A stretch of 64,000 nt of DNA from CAWAQA01 sp963784065 (GTDB lineage Bacteria > Acidobacteriota > Vicinamibacteria > Vicinamibacterales > UBA2999), in NCBI GenBank assembly GCA_963784065.1, contig CAWAQA010000003.1, forward strand, positions 372,001 to 436,000, given 5' to 3'. Under the pieces are notes generated by a model. It did not search any database, had not been told where the DNA came from, and saw only the letters and a list, made by a program, of their open reading frames with translations. A program made the translations under genes and the position numbers. Below are positions 8,037 through 17,614 of this stretch, piece after piece; position 1 is the first letter of the stretch; each line of letters opens with the position of its first letter.

Positions 8037-8723
8037 ATGCACATCCTCGTAGCCGAAGACGACCGCGACATCGCTGAGCTGATCGCGCGTTACCTCGAGA
8101 AATCAGGCTGGGATCCGCACGTCGCCGCCTCGGGCGACGAGGCGCTCGCCTACGCGCGCGCCCACGCGGTGGACGTCGTCATCCTCGACGTCATGCTCCC
8201 CGGCATGAGCGGGCTGGAGGTCTGCCGCGCGCTGCGGGCGGATCGGGCCACCGCGGCTGTTCCCATCATCATGCTCACCGCCCGTGGCGAGGAGGCCGAT
8301 CGCGTGATCGGGCTCGAGATCGGCGCCGACGACTACGTCGCCAAGCCGTTCAGCCCGAACGAGCTGGTGGCGCGGGTTCGCGCGCTGCTGCGGCGATCGC
8401 GCCGTCACGAGCCGGACGATCTCCTGCTGCAGTTCGGACCGATCGTCATGGACCTCTCGCGGCACACCGTCTCGAGCGACGGCCGCGAGGTGAAGCTGAC
8501 CGCGAAGGAGTTCCTGCTCCTGCAGTACCTCCTCGAGCACCGCGGCCGGGTGCTGTCGCGCGACCTTCTGCTCGGCGACGTCTGGGGGTATCGCTACACC
8601 GGCGGCACGCGGACCGTGGACGTGCACGTGCGGCGCCTGCGGGAGAAACTGCCCGTCCTCGTCGAGTCGCTGGTGACCGTGAAGCAGTTTGGCTACAAGC
8701 TCGCGGACGGCGAGGTGACGTGA
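8037..8723 (+). CDS. phoB: Phosphate-regulon response regulator PhoB
   Basis: A 228-residue OmpR/PhoB-type response regulator. The receiver domain (1-120) has the acidic pair in AEDDRD, phosphoacceptor Asp in VVILDVMLPGMSG, and the KPF lysine signature. The C-terminal winged helix (about 130-226) has LTAKEFLLLQYLLEHRGRVL and TRTVDVHVRRLREKL. With phoR overlapping its stop and a Pit operon just upstream, control of phosphate genes is the likely job, though OmpR-family relatives with other targets cannot be excluded. The coding end overlaps the phoR GTG start (GTGA). Confidence 0.85.
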   Translation: MHILVAEDDRDIAELIARYLEKSGWDPHVAASGDEALAYARAHAVDVVILDVMLPGMSGLEVCRALRADRATAAVPIIMLTARGEEADRVIGLEIGADDYVAKPFSPNELVARVRALLRRSRRHEPDDLLLQFGPIVMDLSRHTVSSDGREVKLTAKEFLLLQYLLEHRGRVLSRDLLLGDVWGYRYTGGTRTVDVHVRRLREKLPVLVESLVTVKQFGYKLADGEVT

Positions 8724-10487
8724 CCCTCGGCTTCCGCACGAAGCTGTTCATCGCGTCGGTGACCGTGGCGGCGGCGGCGCTGACCATCGCAACGGTGATC
8801 ATCGCGCGGGAGCTTCGGCGTGAAGAGCGCGCCTTCATCGAGCGCCGGCTCACCGATCAGGCGCTCCTCATCGCCGAGCTCCTCTCGCGCGATCCGAACG
8901 GCCTCTCCGACGCGATGCTGGACGACGAGGCGGACCGGCTGGCGCAGTTCATCGAGGGCCGCGTCACGCTGATTGCGGCTGACGGGCGTGTACTCGGCGA
9001 TTCCACGCTCGATGGCGCGGACCTTGCCGCTCTCGAGAACCACTTCGAACGTCCTGAGATCCAGGCCGCGCAGGGCGGGGCGCATCGGCATGATCGAGCG
9101 CTACAGCACGACCCTCGAAGGCGACATGCTGTACGCGGCGGCCCGCGCCTCGCATCCCCAGGTTGCGTTCGTCCGCGTGGCGTTGCCGCTCACCGCCATC
9201 GCGCAACAGCTGCAGCGCGTGGGCGTCGGCGCGCTGGTCGGCTTCGCGCTGGCCGCACCGGTCGCAATCGTGCTCGCGTGGGTCTTCTCTGCCCTCCTGA
9301 GCCGGCGTGTTCAGAGAATCGCGGCTGTCGCGCGCCGTTATGGCGAGGGCGATCTCACCCGGCCTGCCTACGACTACGGGGAGGACGAGCTGGGCGCCGT
9401 GGCGCGAGTGCTCGACTCGTCCGTGCAGGAGCTGGGCCGCCGGATCGAGGAGCTCTCGCGGGACCGCGCGCGGATGGAAGCGATCCTGACCGGGATGGTC
9501 GAAGGCGTGCTCGTCGTGGATCGCCAGGGCCACCTGCAGCTGGTGAACCGTGCCGCGCAGGGGATGCTGCACGTGGATGCCTCTGCGACCGGGCGTCCCT
9601 ACCTGGAGGTGATCCGCCACCCCGACATCGCATCGCAACTCGCGACCGCGCTTCGCGGCGGCAGCGTCGAGAGCCGTGAGCTGGAACTGATGCGCGACCC
9701 GGGCCGGACGTTCGTGGCACGGGCCGCAGGCGTGGCGGGCGGCGGAGGCGGCGGCGCGGTGCTGGTGCTGCACGACATCACCGACTTGCGGCGGGCGGAT
9801 CAGATCCGCCGTGACTTCGTCGCCAACGTGTCACACGAGCTGCGCACGCCGTTGACGGCGATCCGCGGATATGTGGAAGCGCTGCTCGACGAAGAGCCGG
9901 CCGACGAGACGACGCGGCGGTTCCTCGAGATCATCGCGCGGCACAGCACGCGGATGGAGCGGCTGGTGAAGGATCTCCTGCGCCTCGCGCGGCTCGATGC
10001 GCGCCAGGAACTCCTCGAAATGGCGGCCTGCGACGCCGAGCAGATCTTCAGCGCCGTCGTGGCGGACCTCGCGCCGGCCATCGACGCCAAGCGCCAGCGC
10101 GTATCCATCCATGTGGACCCGGAGGCGCGTGCGCTGAAGGCCGATCCGGCCAAGCTCCACGACGTGGTGCGCAACCTGATGGAGAACGCGGTCAACTATT
10201 CGCCGGAGGACGCGGAGATCCGCCTCGCTGCGACGCGGCGTCCCGGTTCGATCGTCATCACCGTTGCCGACTCCGGGCCCGGCATACCGGCAGACGACCT
10301 GACGCGCGTGTTCGAGCGGTTCTACCGCGTGGACAAGTCGCGGTCACGTCCGGGCGGCACCGGTCTCGGGCTCGCGATCGTCAAGCATCTGGTGGAGCTG
10401 CACGGCGGCAAGGCGACGGCCGAGAACCAGCCGTCGGGAGGCGCGGTGTTCACGATCACACTGCCCCTCGCGATTCCTGATCCCTGA
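8720..10487 (+). CDS. phoR: Phosphate-sensing histidine kinase PhoR (one frameshift near 9075)
   Basis: A membrane-bound sensor kinase of about 588 residues. TM1 (about 8-30) is followed by a periplasmic region of about 140 residues, TM2, a HAMP segment (ARRYGEGDLTRPAYDYGEDELG), a PAS domain (EGVLVVDRQGHLQLVN), a HisKA box with phosphoacceptor His (NVSHELRTPLTAIRGY), and a catalytic domain with NLMENAVNY, DSGPGIP and GGTGLGLAIV. The frame changes near 9070-9085 in a G/C-rich run; the two halves join smoothly if one base is restored (GRIGMIERYSTTLEG). The stop TGA lies within the CCTGATCCCTGA repeat that follows, so the last residues (IPDP) are repeat-encoded. It forms an operon with phoB. Confidence 0.85.
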
Positions 10488-10530
10488 TCCCTGATTCCTG
10501 ATCCCTGAGCCCTGAGCCCTGAGCCCTGAT
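10473..10530. repeat. CCTGATCCCTGAGCCCTGA tandem tract at the phoR 3' end
   Basis: About eight imperfect 7-bp steps of CCTGAKC. The first copies are translated and supply the phoR stop; the rest fill most of the space before arsR. Confidence 0.7.
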
Positions 10531-10563
10531 TACGACGCCTTTGCTCAGTTATTCGTATATTTT

Positions 10564-10581
10564 GATATTTGTCCAAATATC
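10564..10581. promoter_or_regulatory. 18-bp palindromic operator candidate for ArsR
   Basis: GATATTTG-TC-CAAATATC is a perfect palindrome lying 18 bp upstream of the arsR start and just before a -10-like TATGCT (10585-10590). ArsR/SmtB repressors bind such AT-rich inverted repeats over their own promoters, so autoregulation is likely. Confidence 0.65.
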
Positions 10582-10599
10582 GTTTATGCTGGCGGGCAC

Positions 10600-10944
10600 A
10601 TGAAGCAGCCTTCTTCCACCGAGGTGACGCGCTTCGCGGACATGCTGGCGGCGATGGGCGCCGAACCACGCCTGCGCGTGGTGCGGCTCCTGCTCGAGGC
10701 GCATCCAGACGGGTTGGTGGCCGGGGACTTGAGCAGCGCGCTCGACATCGCGCCCGCGACCCTCTCCCATCACCTCGAACGCCTCAAGCGCGAAGGGGTC
10801 GTCAACGTGCGCCGCGAGGGCACGTTCCTCTGGTACACCGCCAACACGCTCGCGCTGGAGGACCTGATCAAGTTCCTCTTTGCCGAATGCTGCACGCGGA
10901 GCCGCGCGATAAGCCCGGAACGATTGACGTTCATCAAAGGTTGA
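10600..10944 (+). CDS. arsR: ArsR-family metalloregulator
   Basis: A 114-residue winged-helix repressor. ALSSALDIAPATLSHHLERLKREGVV forms the recognition helix-turn-helix in its usual place (about 46-70) and REGTFLWYTAN the wing. The C terminus has an adjacent cysteine pair (AECCTRS), a plausible As(III) site, but the classical ELCVCDL site of the alpha-3 helix is absent. This places it with ArsR groups whose arsenic cysteines are near the C terminus. It should repress its own promoter and the arsM gene 13 bp downstream. The operator candidate lies at 10564-10581. Confidence 0.88.
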   Translation: MKQPSSTEVTRFADMLAAMGAEPRLRVVRLLLEAHPDGLVAGDLSSALDIAPATLSHHLERLKREGVVNVRREGTFLWYTANTLALEDLIKFLFAECCTRSRAISPERLTFIKG

Positions 10945-10957
10945 AAGGATCAGGAAC

Positions 10958-11807
10958 ATGGAGAATCTGACCGAAACTGTCCGCGAGCGTTATGCAGAGG
11001 CCGCGCGGCGGGTCACACGCGGCGACGCCGCGACGTGCGGGATGCGCAACGAGCGCGGTGGCCGGCTGCGATCCGATCACCTCGAACCTTTATGGCGCCG
11101 ACGAGGCTGGCGAAGTTCCCGGCGACGCGCTCAAGGCGTCGCTCGGCTGCGGAAACCCGACTGCGCTCGCACGCCTGAATCCGGGCGAGACGGTTCTCGA
11201 CCTCGGCAGCGGCGGCGGCATCGACGTACTCCTCAGCGCCCGCCGCGTCGGGCCGGAGGGCAAGGCGTACGGCCTCGACATGACCGACGAGATGCTCGCG
11301 CTCGCCGAGCAGAATCGGCAGGACGCCGGGGTGACGAACGTCGAGTTCCTCAAGGGCCATATCGAGGACATCCCGCTGCCGCCGGGCACGGTGGACGTGA
11401 TCATCTCCAACTGCGTCATCAACCTCTCGGCCGACAAGGATCGCGTGCTGCGCGAGGCGTTTCGCGTGCTGAAGCCAGGCGGCCGCTTTGCCGTGTCCGA
11501 TGTCGTGGTCCGCGGCGAGATCCCCGCGGACGTCCGCCGCTCGATGGAGCTGTGGGTGGGCTGCGTGGCCGGCGCGCTGAGCGAGGACGATTACCGCTCG
11601 AAGCTTCAGGCGGCCGGGTTCACGGACGTCGAGGTCGAGACGACGCGCATTTACGACGTGCAGGATGCGAGGGTGTATCTCGCCGAGTCCGGTGTCGACG
11701 TGGATGCGATCGCCCCGCTCGTGAACGGGCGCGTGACCAGCGCGTTCGTCCGGGCGCGCAAGCCCGAGGCGCAGGCGTGCTGCGGGCCGGCGTGCTGTGC
11801 CAGTTGA
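10958..11807 (+). CDS. arsM: Arsenite S-adenosylmethionine methyltransferase ArsM (frameshift near 11045)
   Basis: ArsM methylates As(III) using SAM, giving methylated and volatile arsenicals. The start MENLTETVRERYAEAARRV is preceded by AAGGATCAGG. The frame shifts near 11040-11060, then continues with GCDPITSNLYG, the SAM motif VLDLGSGGGID, and the conserved arsenic-binding cysteine contexts ISNCVINLS and GCVAGAL. The tail CCGPACCAS is typical of bacterial ArsM. The N-terminal cysteine cluster falls at the frameshift, so its state is uncertain. Gene length (about 282 codons) matches the family. It is transcribed with arsR and convergent with arsC. Confidence 0.88.
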
Positions 11808-11817
11808 GCGACGGAGC

Positions 11818-11846
11818 GGGCCGGCTGAAGCCGGCCCCTACGTACG
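11818..11846. repeat. REP element between arsM and arsC
   Basis: GGGCCGGCTGAAGCCGGCCC followed by CTACGTACG. The palindromic core can form a hairpin between convergent genes. CTA at 11838-11840 is the arsC stop codon on the minus strand. Confidence 0.8.
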
Positions 11847-12251
11847 CGGTGGTCTCAACCATCCTTCGCGCTCGATCAGCGCCGCGACGCGCGCGCGGAC
11901 GTCGTCGCGTATCCGCCGCACATCCTCGATTGGCCGTCCCTTGGGATCATCGAGCGGCCAGTCGTCACGCCTCACGCCGGGCACGATGGGACAGTCGTCC
12001 CCGCATCCCATCGTGATCAGGAACTGCGCCTGTCGCGCCAGCTCGGGCGAGAGACGCTGCGTGCCGGCGTGTTCCAGGTCGATGCCGACCTCGCGCATGG
12101 CGGCCACCACTTCGGGATGCACGTGTGGTCCCGGCGCGGTGCCCGCCGACACCGCTCGCGCTTTCGACGGATCGGCCAGCTGATTGAAGAACGCCGCGGC
12201 CATCTGCGACCGCCCGGCGTTGTGCACGCACGCGAACAACACGGTGTTCAT
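11838..12251 (-). CDS. arsC: Arsenate reductase ArsC, low-molecular-weight phosphatase type
   Basis: A 137-residue thioredoxin-coupled arsenate reductase related to low-molecular-weight tyrosine phosphatases. The P-loop CVHNAGRS (CX5R) is at residues 8-15. Further motifs are AGTAPG and LITMGCGDDCP, which carries the second and third redox cysteines, followed by DWPLDDPKG. It reduces As(V) to As(III), the substrate of ArsM and of the aquaglyceroporin encoded upstream. ATG 12251 overlaps the aqpS stop (ATGA), so translation is coupled. The stop TAG is contributed by a REP element, giving the C terminus PPRT. Confidence 0.92.
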   Translation of the reverse strand: MNTVLFACVHNAGRSQMAAAFFNQLADPSKARAVSAGTAPGPHVHPEVVAAMREVGIDLEHAGTQRLSPELARQAQFLITMGCGDDCPIVPGVRRDDWPLDDPKGRPIEDVRRIRDDVRARVAALIEREGWLRPPRT

Positions 12252-12901
12252 CTCGCCAGCCATCGAAAGAGCAGGGTCGCCGCGGCAGCGCCGCACAGTT
12301 GTCCGACGATGAAGCCTGGCACATCTCCGGGCCGGATGCCGGCAAAGGTGTCGGTCAGGCTGCGTGCGAGGGTCACGGCAGGATTCGCGAACGACGTGGA
12401 CGCCGTGAACCAATAGGCCGCCATTATGTAGGCGGCGACGGCGAACGGGACCATCTCCGGCCGCGCGCGCCCGCATCCCCGGATGACCGACACGAGGCCA
12501 AAAGTGGCGACGGCTTCGCTGAAAACCTGCGAGAGGCCCGCGCGGCTATGGGTGGACCACATGAACACACGCTCGTCGAACATGAGGTGTGCGGTCCACA
12601 CGCCGGCTGCGGCGCCTGAGACCTGCGCACCGATGTAGGCGGGGACGCGGCTCCAGGCCAGGGCGCCGCGTGACGCCTCGACGAGCGTGACGGCGGGATT
12701 GAGATGGCTGCCGGAGATCGGTGCAAACGTCAGGATCAACGCCACGAGCGCGGCGCCGGTCGCCAGCGTGTTGGCCAGGAGCGCAATCGCGACATTGCCG
12801 CCCGCGAGGCGCTCGCCCATGATGCCAGAGCCGACGACCGCACAGAGGAGCAAGGCCGTCCCAACTCCTTCAGCGACAGCCGGTCGCGCTCCTGAGACCA
12901 T
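12248..12901 (-). CDS. Aquaglyceroporin of the arsenic cluster (AqpS-like)
   Basis: A 217-residue MIP-family channel with six membrane spans and both half-helix motifs, HLNPAVT and FANPAVT. Genes of this type replace arsB or acr3 in some ars operons. There, arsenate entering by phosphate transporters is reduced by ArsC, and neutral arsenite leaves through the channel. The 4-bp overlap with arsC supports that pairing; no arsB or acr3 is in the window. The start ATG 12901 has no clear ribosome binding site. General water or glycerol conduction remains possible. Confidence 0.85.
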   Translation of the reverse strand: MVSGARPAVAEGVGTALLLCAVVGSGIMGERLAGGNVAIALLANTLATGAALVALILTFAPISGSHLNPAVTLVEASRGALAWSRVPAYIGAQVSGAAAGVWTAHLMFDERVFMWSTHSRAGLSQVFSEAVATFGLVSVIRGCGRARPEMVPFAVAAYIMAAYWFTASTSFANPAVTLARSLTDTFAGIRPGDVPGFIVGQLCGAAAATLLFRWLAR

Positions 12902-12966
12902 TGATGATCGGTGATTGGTGATTCGTGATGCGCAGGACGATCGCGAGCAGCATCATGAATCACAAG
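12902..12966. repeat. GTGATTCGTGATGC palindromic element
   Basis: Arms GTGATTCGTGATGC (12918-12931) and GCATCATGAATCAC (12950-12963) pair with one G-T mismatch. The element abuts the aqpS start. It is followed by two REP-type elements before the receptor gene end at 13119. Confidence 0.65.
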
Positions 12967-12983
12967 TAGTAGGACAGCAAGAA

Positions 12984-13080
12984 GGGCCGGCTGAAGCCGG
13001 CCCCTACGTGGTTCGTTGTCGGATGTGGCTTCCGCCGTCAGGCGAATATCGCGCATCTTCCAGCTGAAGCCGGAAGCCAC
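12984..13080. repeat. REP elements between aqpS and the TonB-type receptor
   Basis: GGGCCGGCTGAAGCCGGCCC plus CTACGT (12984-13010) matches the copies at 11818 and 41098. It is followed by an inverted pair GTGGCTTCCGCCGTCAGG and CTGAAGCCGGAAGCCAC (13025-13080). Confidence 0.75.
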
Positions 13081-13118
13081 CGTCGGGAGCCCGAGGCCCG
13101 AAGCCCCGAACCCGGAGC

Positions 13119-16100
13119 CTAGAACGTATAGCGCAGCGAAATCTGCGTCTGCCGTGCCGTGCCCAGGCCGACGGTCCGGTTCAGCGGGCCCAGCATGTAG
13201 CCGAACGTCCCCGCCTGTGCATCAGTGAACGGGACTCCCGCGCTGCCGTTGGGCAACGCGGCGACCGGGTTCTCGTAGTTCAAGCGATTCAGGATGTTGA
13301 ACAGTTCGACGCGGACCTGCAGGCCCTGGGTGTCCAGGAACCGGAAGTCCTTGCTGAACATCAAGTCGGCCTGCCAGAACTCGGGGCCGCGCAGGAAATT
13401 ACGCGGGGCGTTACCGAACGTTCCGGGTTGAGGCGTCGCAAACGCGGCCGGGTTCAGCCAGCGGACGCCGTCCTTCAGATACGGGTCAACGCCAGGTACG
13501 AGATCCGGCCGCTGCGTGCCGCGGCTGTTCCCTCCCGGGATGTTCGTCACCGTCGCACCACTCACCGTCACGTTGTCGGGCCGGCTGATGGTCACGTTGA
13601 TGGGCACGCCGCTGCGCGCGTTCACGATGCCGCCCAGCCGCCAGCCGCCCGTCCAGAAGCCGTCACCGGGGAGGAGGTAGACGAGCGAGCCGTTGAAGGA
13701 ATGCGGGATGTCGGTCAGGTTCGTCCCGTACTCGGACTCGTAGTCGAACGTGTTGGAGGCCGTTGCCGCCTCGTTCGACCCCTGCGTCGTGCCTTTGTTC
13801 CGCGAGTACCTGATACTGCAGGCCGCCGGTAAAGCCGCTGCGGAAGCGCCGCGTCGCGCTGATCTGCACCGCATCGTAGGAGGCGTATCCGCAGCCAGAC
13901 AGGGCGTTGCCGTTGATCACCAGGCCGTCAACGCACCCCGACGTCTTGTAGTCAACCTGGCCGACCGCCGGGAACTCCCGCGTCCGGGTGTTGACATCCA
14001 GCGTGTTGGCCACGCCGCGCAGGAACATGTCCTTGCCCTGGCTGCCGGTGTAACCGACGGTGACGTTGACCTCGCCGGGCAGCTCGCGGGAGACGCTCGC
14101 GCCATACTGCACGTTGTACTCGTCCGGGCGGCTGTGCGTGTAGCCGCGCACCGACAACGCGTTCTGGTACACCGCGGGCGGCACCGGGTATGCGAGACCG
14201 TTGTTCGGCACGTCCGCGGCGCCGACGCGCCGGCGCTCGATGTAGTTCTCGATCGGCTGGATCCGATCCTCGAACTGCCCCGGGCCATAGAAGAGGCCGA
14301 ACCCGCCGCGCACTACCGTCCGGTCGTTCAGCTGGTACGCCGCCGACAGGCGTGGCGAGAAATTGTTTTTGTCAGCGTCGTAGAAGTTATCCGGGTCGCT
14401 GCTGAAGTCGTTGTCTTCGATGAAGAACGGCCGCGCGCGCCCCTCTGCTTCCTTCACCACCGAGTAGTAGTCGTAGCGCAGCCCGAGCTCGAGGGTCAGG
14501 CGATCAGAGGCGCGCCACGAATCCTGCATGAATCCGATGGCGTAGAACTGCTGCGGCTCGAACAGCGGCGAGTCGAGCGCGACCGCCACCGAGTTGGGCC
14601 GGTTGTCGATGAAGTCGTTGATGCTGTTGTAGGTGATCTCGGTGCTGCCAAGGAACTGGAAGTCCGACCGGATGCGACGGTACTCGCCGCCGGCCTTGAG
14701 CGTGTGCGCGCCCGCCGTCCAGGTGGTCGTGTTGTTGAACGACAGCGACCTCGGGTTGAAGAACGAGCCGGTCGTGGACGCGTTGCTCGTGGCCCGCAGC
14801 AGCAGGCCGCTGCGCGCGATCCCCGTGTTGCCGCGCGCGTCAACCGAGGACGAGGTAAACGTGCCCGACAGCGAGACGCCGATCGGATCGTATCCTTCAG
14901 GGCCGAAACCTACCGCGCTGACCTGCGGCTTGTTGAAGCCCACCTTCAGCTCGTTCACCAGGCCGCCGCGGATCGCCTGATAGTTGGCCATCACGTTCTG
15001 CGGGCGCTGCTTCGCGCTGACGCTGCGCGGCGTCACGGTGCGGTCCGGGGTCGTCAGCTCGCCGTCGCTGAACAGATACCGCACGTACATCGAGTGGCTG
15101 GAGTTGAAGGTGTGATCGACGCGCATGGCAAGCGTGTTCTCACGTTGTTCGGCTTCCGCGACCCGCGTCGCCAGCCCGACCAGCGGGTTCGAGGTGGCCG
15201 TGGTGCTCTGTGGGAAGCCCCCCAGCAGTGCGGCTACTGCACGCGTGCGCTCCGCGCTCTGCCCGGCTCCCGACCCGACCGGCTCGCCGGCCAGGATGCG
15301 GGCGCGCGTCTCGTCGCTCGGCACCGCTTCGGTGAAGCTGAGCCCCGTTCTCTGACGCAACCCTTCGAAACTGGCAAAGAAGAACGTCTTGTTTTGTGCG
15401 ATCGGACCGCCGAGCGAGCCACCGAACTGGTCGAGCGACAGCTCCTGCTTCTGGTCGTCGTACCTGCTCGCGCTATCGAGCGCGTCGTCGCGCTTGTACT
15501 CGAAGAGCGAGCCGCGGTACTGGTTGCTGCCGCTCTTGCTGATCACCGTGATGTTGCCACCCGAGCCGAGGCCGCTTTCCGCCGGAGCGAGGCCTGAATT
15601 GACCCGGAACTCGGCGACCGACTCCATCGACGTCTGCAGGCGGAACTGCGAGCCCGTGGCGTTCAGGTAGCCCGGGCTCGCATCGAACACGTACGTGCCG
15701 TCGATGCCGTCGTAGTTGAGGTAGTTCTGCTGGTTCGACTTGCCGTTGAACCGCACGCTGGCCCAGCCGCCGTTGCCATCGCTGGTGGCGCCGGTCGCCA
15801 GCGTCATGAGGTTTGCGAAGTTGCGGCCGTTCACCGGGAGGTTGACGATCTCTTCCGGCGACACGTTGACGCCTATCTTTGCCGATGAGATGTCGATCAC
15901 CTGGGCGTCGGCGGTCACCGTGACTGCCTCCTGGAGGCCGGCGATGCCCATGACGAAATCGGCCGCCTCCACCTGTCCGACTCCGAGCACGATGTCCTTG
16001 GTGCGAGGCGCGAAGCCCTGGAGTTCGGCTTGGATCGTATAGGTGCCGGGCCCGAGATTGGTGATCACGTAGGACCCGTCGGACTCGGTCACCATGGTGC

Positions 16101-16281
16101 GAACCGCCCCGGTCTGACGCGACGTGATTGTGATCGTCACACCCGGGAGCGCTGCATTGCTGTCATCGACCAGGCGGCCGACGATACGTGACTCGGTCTG
16201 TTGCGCGAACGCCGGGCTGCCAGCCCAGGCCATCAGCGCGATCGCGACGAGGACTGCGGAACACACGCGAACACCCTTCAT
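13119..16281 (-). CDS. TonB-dependent receptor-like protein with CarboxypepD_reg domain (one frameshift near 13811)
   Basis: An outer-membrane protein of about 1053 residues. A signal peptide (to about residue 27, AFAQQ) is followed by a carboxypeptidase regulatory-like beta-sandwich (about 30-110: GRLVDDSNAALPGVTITITS, SYVITNLGPGTYTI), a plug-like region (VSPEEIVNLPVNGRNFANLM) and a long barrel ending in QISLRYTF. This architecture is expanded in Acidobacteriota for uptake of large substrates; no substrate is suggested. ATG 16281 has a strong GGAGGAG site 5 bases upstream. The frame breaks near 13811, where an extra base in CAGGTACTC restores QYSRNKG if removed. It is not obviously in an operon. 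Confidence 0.88.
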
Positions 16282-16285
16282 GAAC

Positions 16286-16292
16286 TCCTCCG
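16286..16292 (-). promoter_or_regulatory. Strong Shine-Dalgarno sequence of the receptor gene
   Basis: GGAGGAG on the minus strand lies 4-5 bases before ATG 16281. It decides this start over the in-frame ATG at 16305. Confidence 0.7.
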
Positions 16293-16373
16293 GTGGCTGC
16301 CACACACAATCGGTTGGGCACAGCCGACCGGTTCAAGCTACGGGAGGGGTGTGATCGGGTGACGACAGGCGTG

Positions 16374-17522
16374 TTACAGGGGCGTTAATTCAGCCACGGC
16401 CGCAATCAACGCGCCCACGGCCGCGGCCGCCATGAGCACGAGCATCGGGCTGAGGCGCGCGATCAGGAGGGCCACGGCGGCCGCCACGCCGATCAGGATC
16501 GGCTGCCACCCGTCGAACGCGGCTGATGCGAGGCGGACCAGCACGACGGCAATCAGCGCTACCGCCGCCGCGTTGACGCCCTCGAGGAACGCTCGGGCAA
16601 CTCGCGACCGGCTCAGGCGGTCGAGCATCGCGGACGACAACGCGGAGAAGACGAAGGCCGGGAGGAACATGGCGACCGTCGCGGCAACCGCGGCCCAAGG
16701 GCCGCCGAGCAGGTACCCGATGAACGTCGCCGTCGTGAACACCGGTCCCGGCGTCGCTTGACCTGCCGCGATGGCGTCGAGCAGCTGTTCCTGCGTCAGC
16801 CAGCCGTACCGCTGCACGAGGTCACCTTCGAGGATCGGAAGCAGCACGTAGCCGCTGCCGAACAGCAGCGATCCCGTGCGCAGGAAGTACGCAGCGATCT
16901 CGCCAAGTGAGACGGGCGCCGCGGCTGCGGATGCGGCCGCCACGGCGGCTGGAGCCATGAGCAGGACTGCCGCTACGCCGGCCGCGGCCGTTCGCCCGAC
17001 GATCAGGTGCGCCACGCCGGCAAAGAGGAGGATCCGAATCTCTGGAATACCAGCCACCGCCATCAGCGCGACGGCGATCGCGACCATCACCATCGGCACG
17101 GAGCGGATGGCACTCCGCCCGAGCGGCACGAGCGCCTGCAGCACCAGCACGACGACGACCGGCTGCACGGCGTCGGCGACGCCGCGCGCAACCGGGAGCT
17201 GCCCGGCGCGCTGGTAGATCGCAGCCAGGACGCCCACCAGGACGGCCCCCGGGAGGATGAACGCCAGACCGGCCACCACGAGCCCCGGCCACCCGGCGCG
17301 CTGACGCCCCACGTGCATGGCCAGTTCCGTGGATGTCGGCCCCGGGATCAGGTTCGCCACGCCGAGCAGGTCGAGGAATTGCTGGCGCGTGATCCAGCCG
17401 CGCCGCGCGACGCATTCGCGTTCGATGAGCGCGACGTGGGCCGCGGGACCGCCGAACGCGGTGCACCCGAGGCGGAAAAAGAGCGCCGCCACCTCCGCGA
17501 GTGGGCTGGACACGCGTCTCAT
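16374..17522 (-). CDS. chrA: Chromate transporter, two-domain ChrA family
   Basis: A 382-residue CHR-family inner-membrane protein with two homologous halves. Half one has FFRLGCTAFGGPAAHVALIE and GVANLIPGPTST; half two has FLRTGSLLFGSGYVLLPIL and IAAGQATPGPVFTTATFIGY. These FGGP and PGP motifs are the family hallmarks. It exports chromate, driven by the membrane potential; some members act on other oxyanions. ATG 17522 starts just before the first conserved helix. It is monocistronic and divergent from the membrane-protein gene at 17615. Confidence 0.9.
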   Translation of the reverse strand: MRRVSSPLAEVAALFFRLGCTAFGGPAAHVALIERECVARRGWITRQQFLDLLGVANLIPGPTSTELAMHVGRQRAGWPGLVVAGLAFILPGAVLVGVLAAIYQRAGQLPVARGVADAVQPVVVVLVLQALVPLGRSAIRSVPMVMVAIAVALMAVAGIPEIRILLFAGVAHLIVGRTAAAGVAAVLLMAPAAVAAASAAAAPVSLGEIAAYFLRTGSLLFGSGYVLLPILEGDLVQRYGWLTQEQLLDAIAAGQATPGPVFTTATFIGYLLGGPWAAVAATVAMFLPAFVFSALSSAMLDRLSRSRVARAFLEGVNAAAVALIAVVLVRLASAAFDGWQPILIGVAAAVALLIARLSPMLVLMAAAAVGALIAAVAELTPL

Positions 17523-17614
17523 CCTAGTCGTGGACGGTCGCGGACACGGCGCCCGTGTCCGGTCTTGACCCATTGTGCACACTCGTTTATCCTTCCGCGG
17601 CTCACATCCCTGTC

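Noticed and set aside
6342..8042. 566-codon minus-strand frame opposite DUF47-pit
   Set aside because: Antisense shadow of two well conserved genes; composition is Asp/Arg/His-rich with no domain.
13750..15597. 615-codon plus-strand frame opposite the TonB-type receptor
   Set aside because: No signature, Arg/Val/Ala-rich; the minus strand encodes an unmistakable receptor with a strong ribosome binding site.
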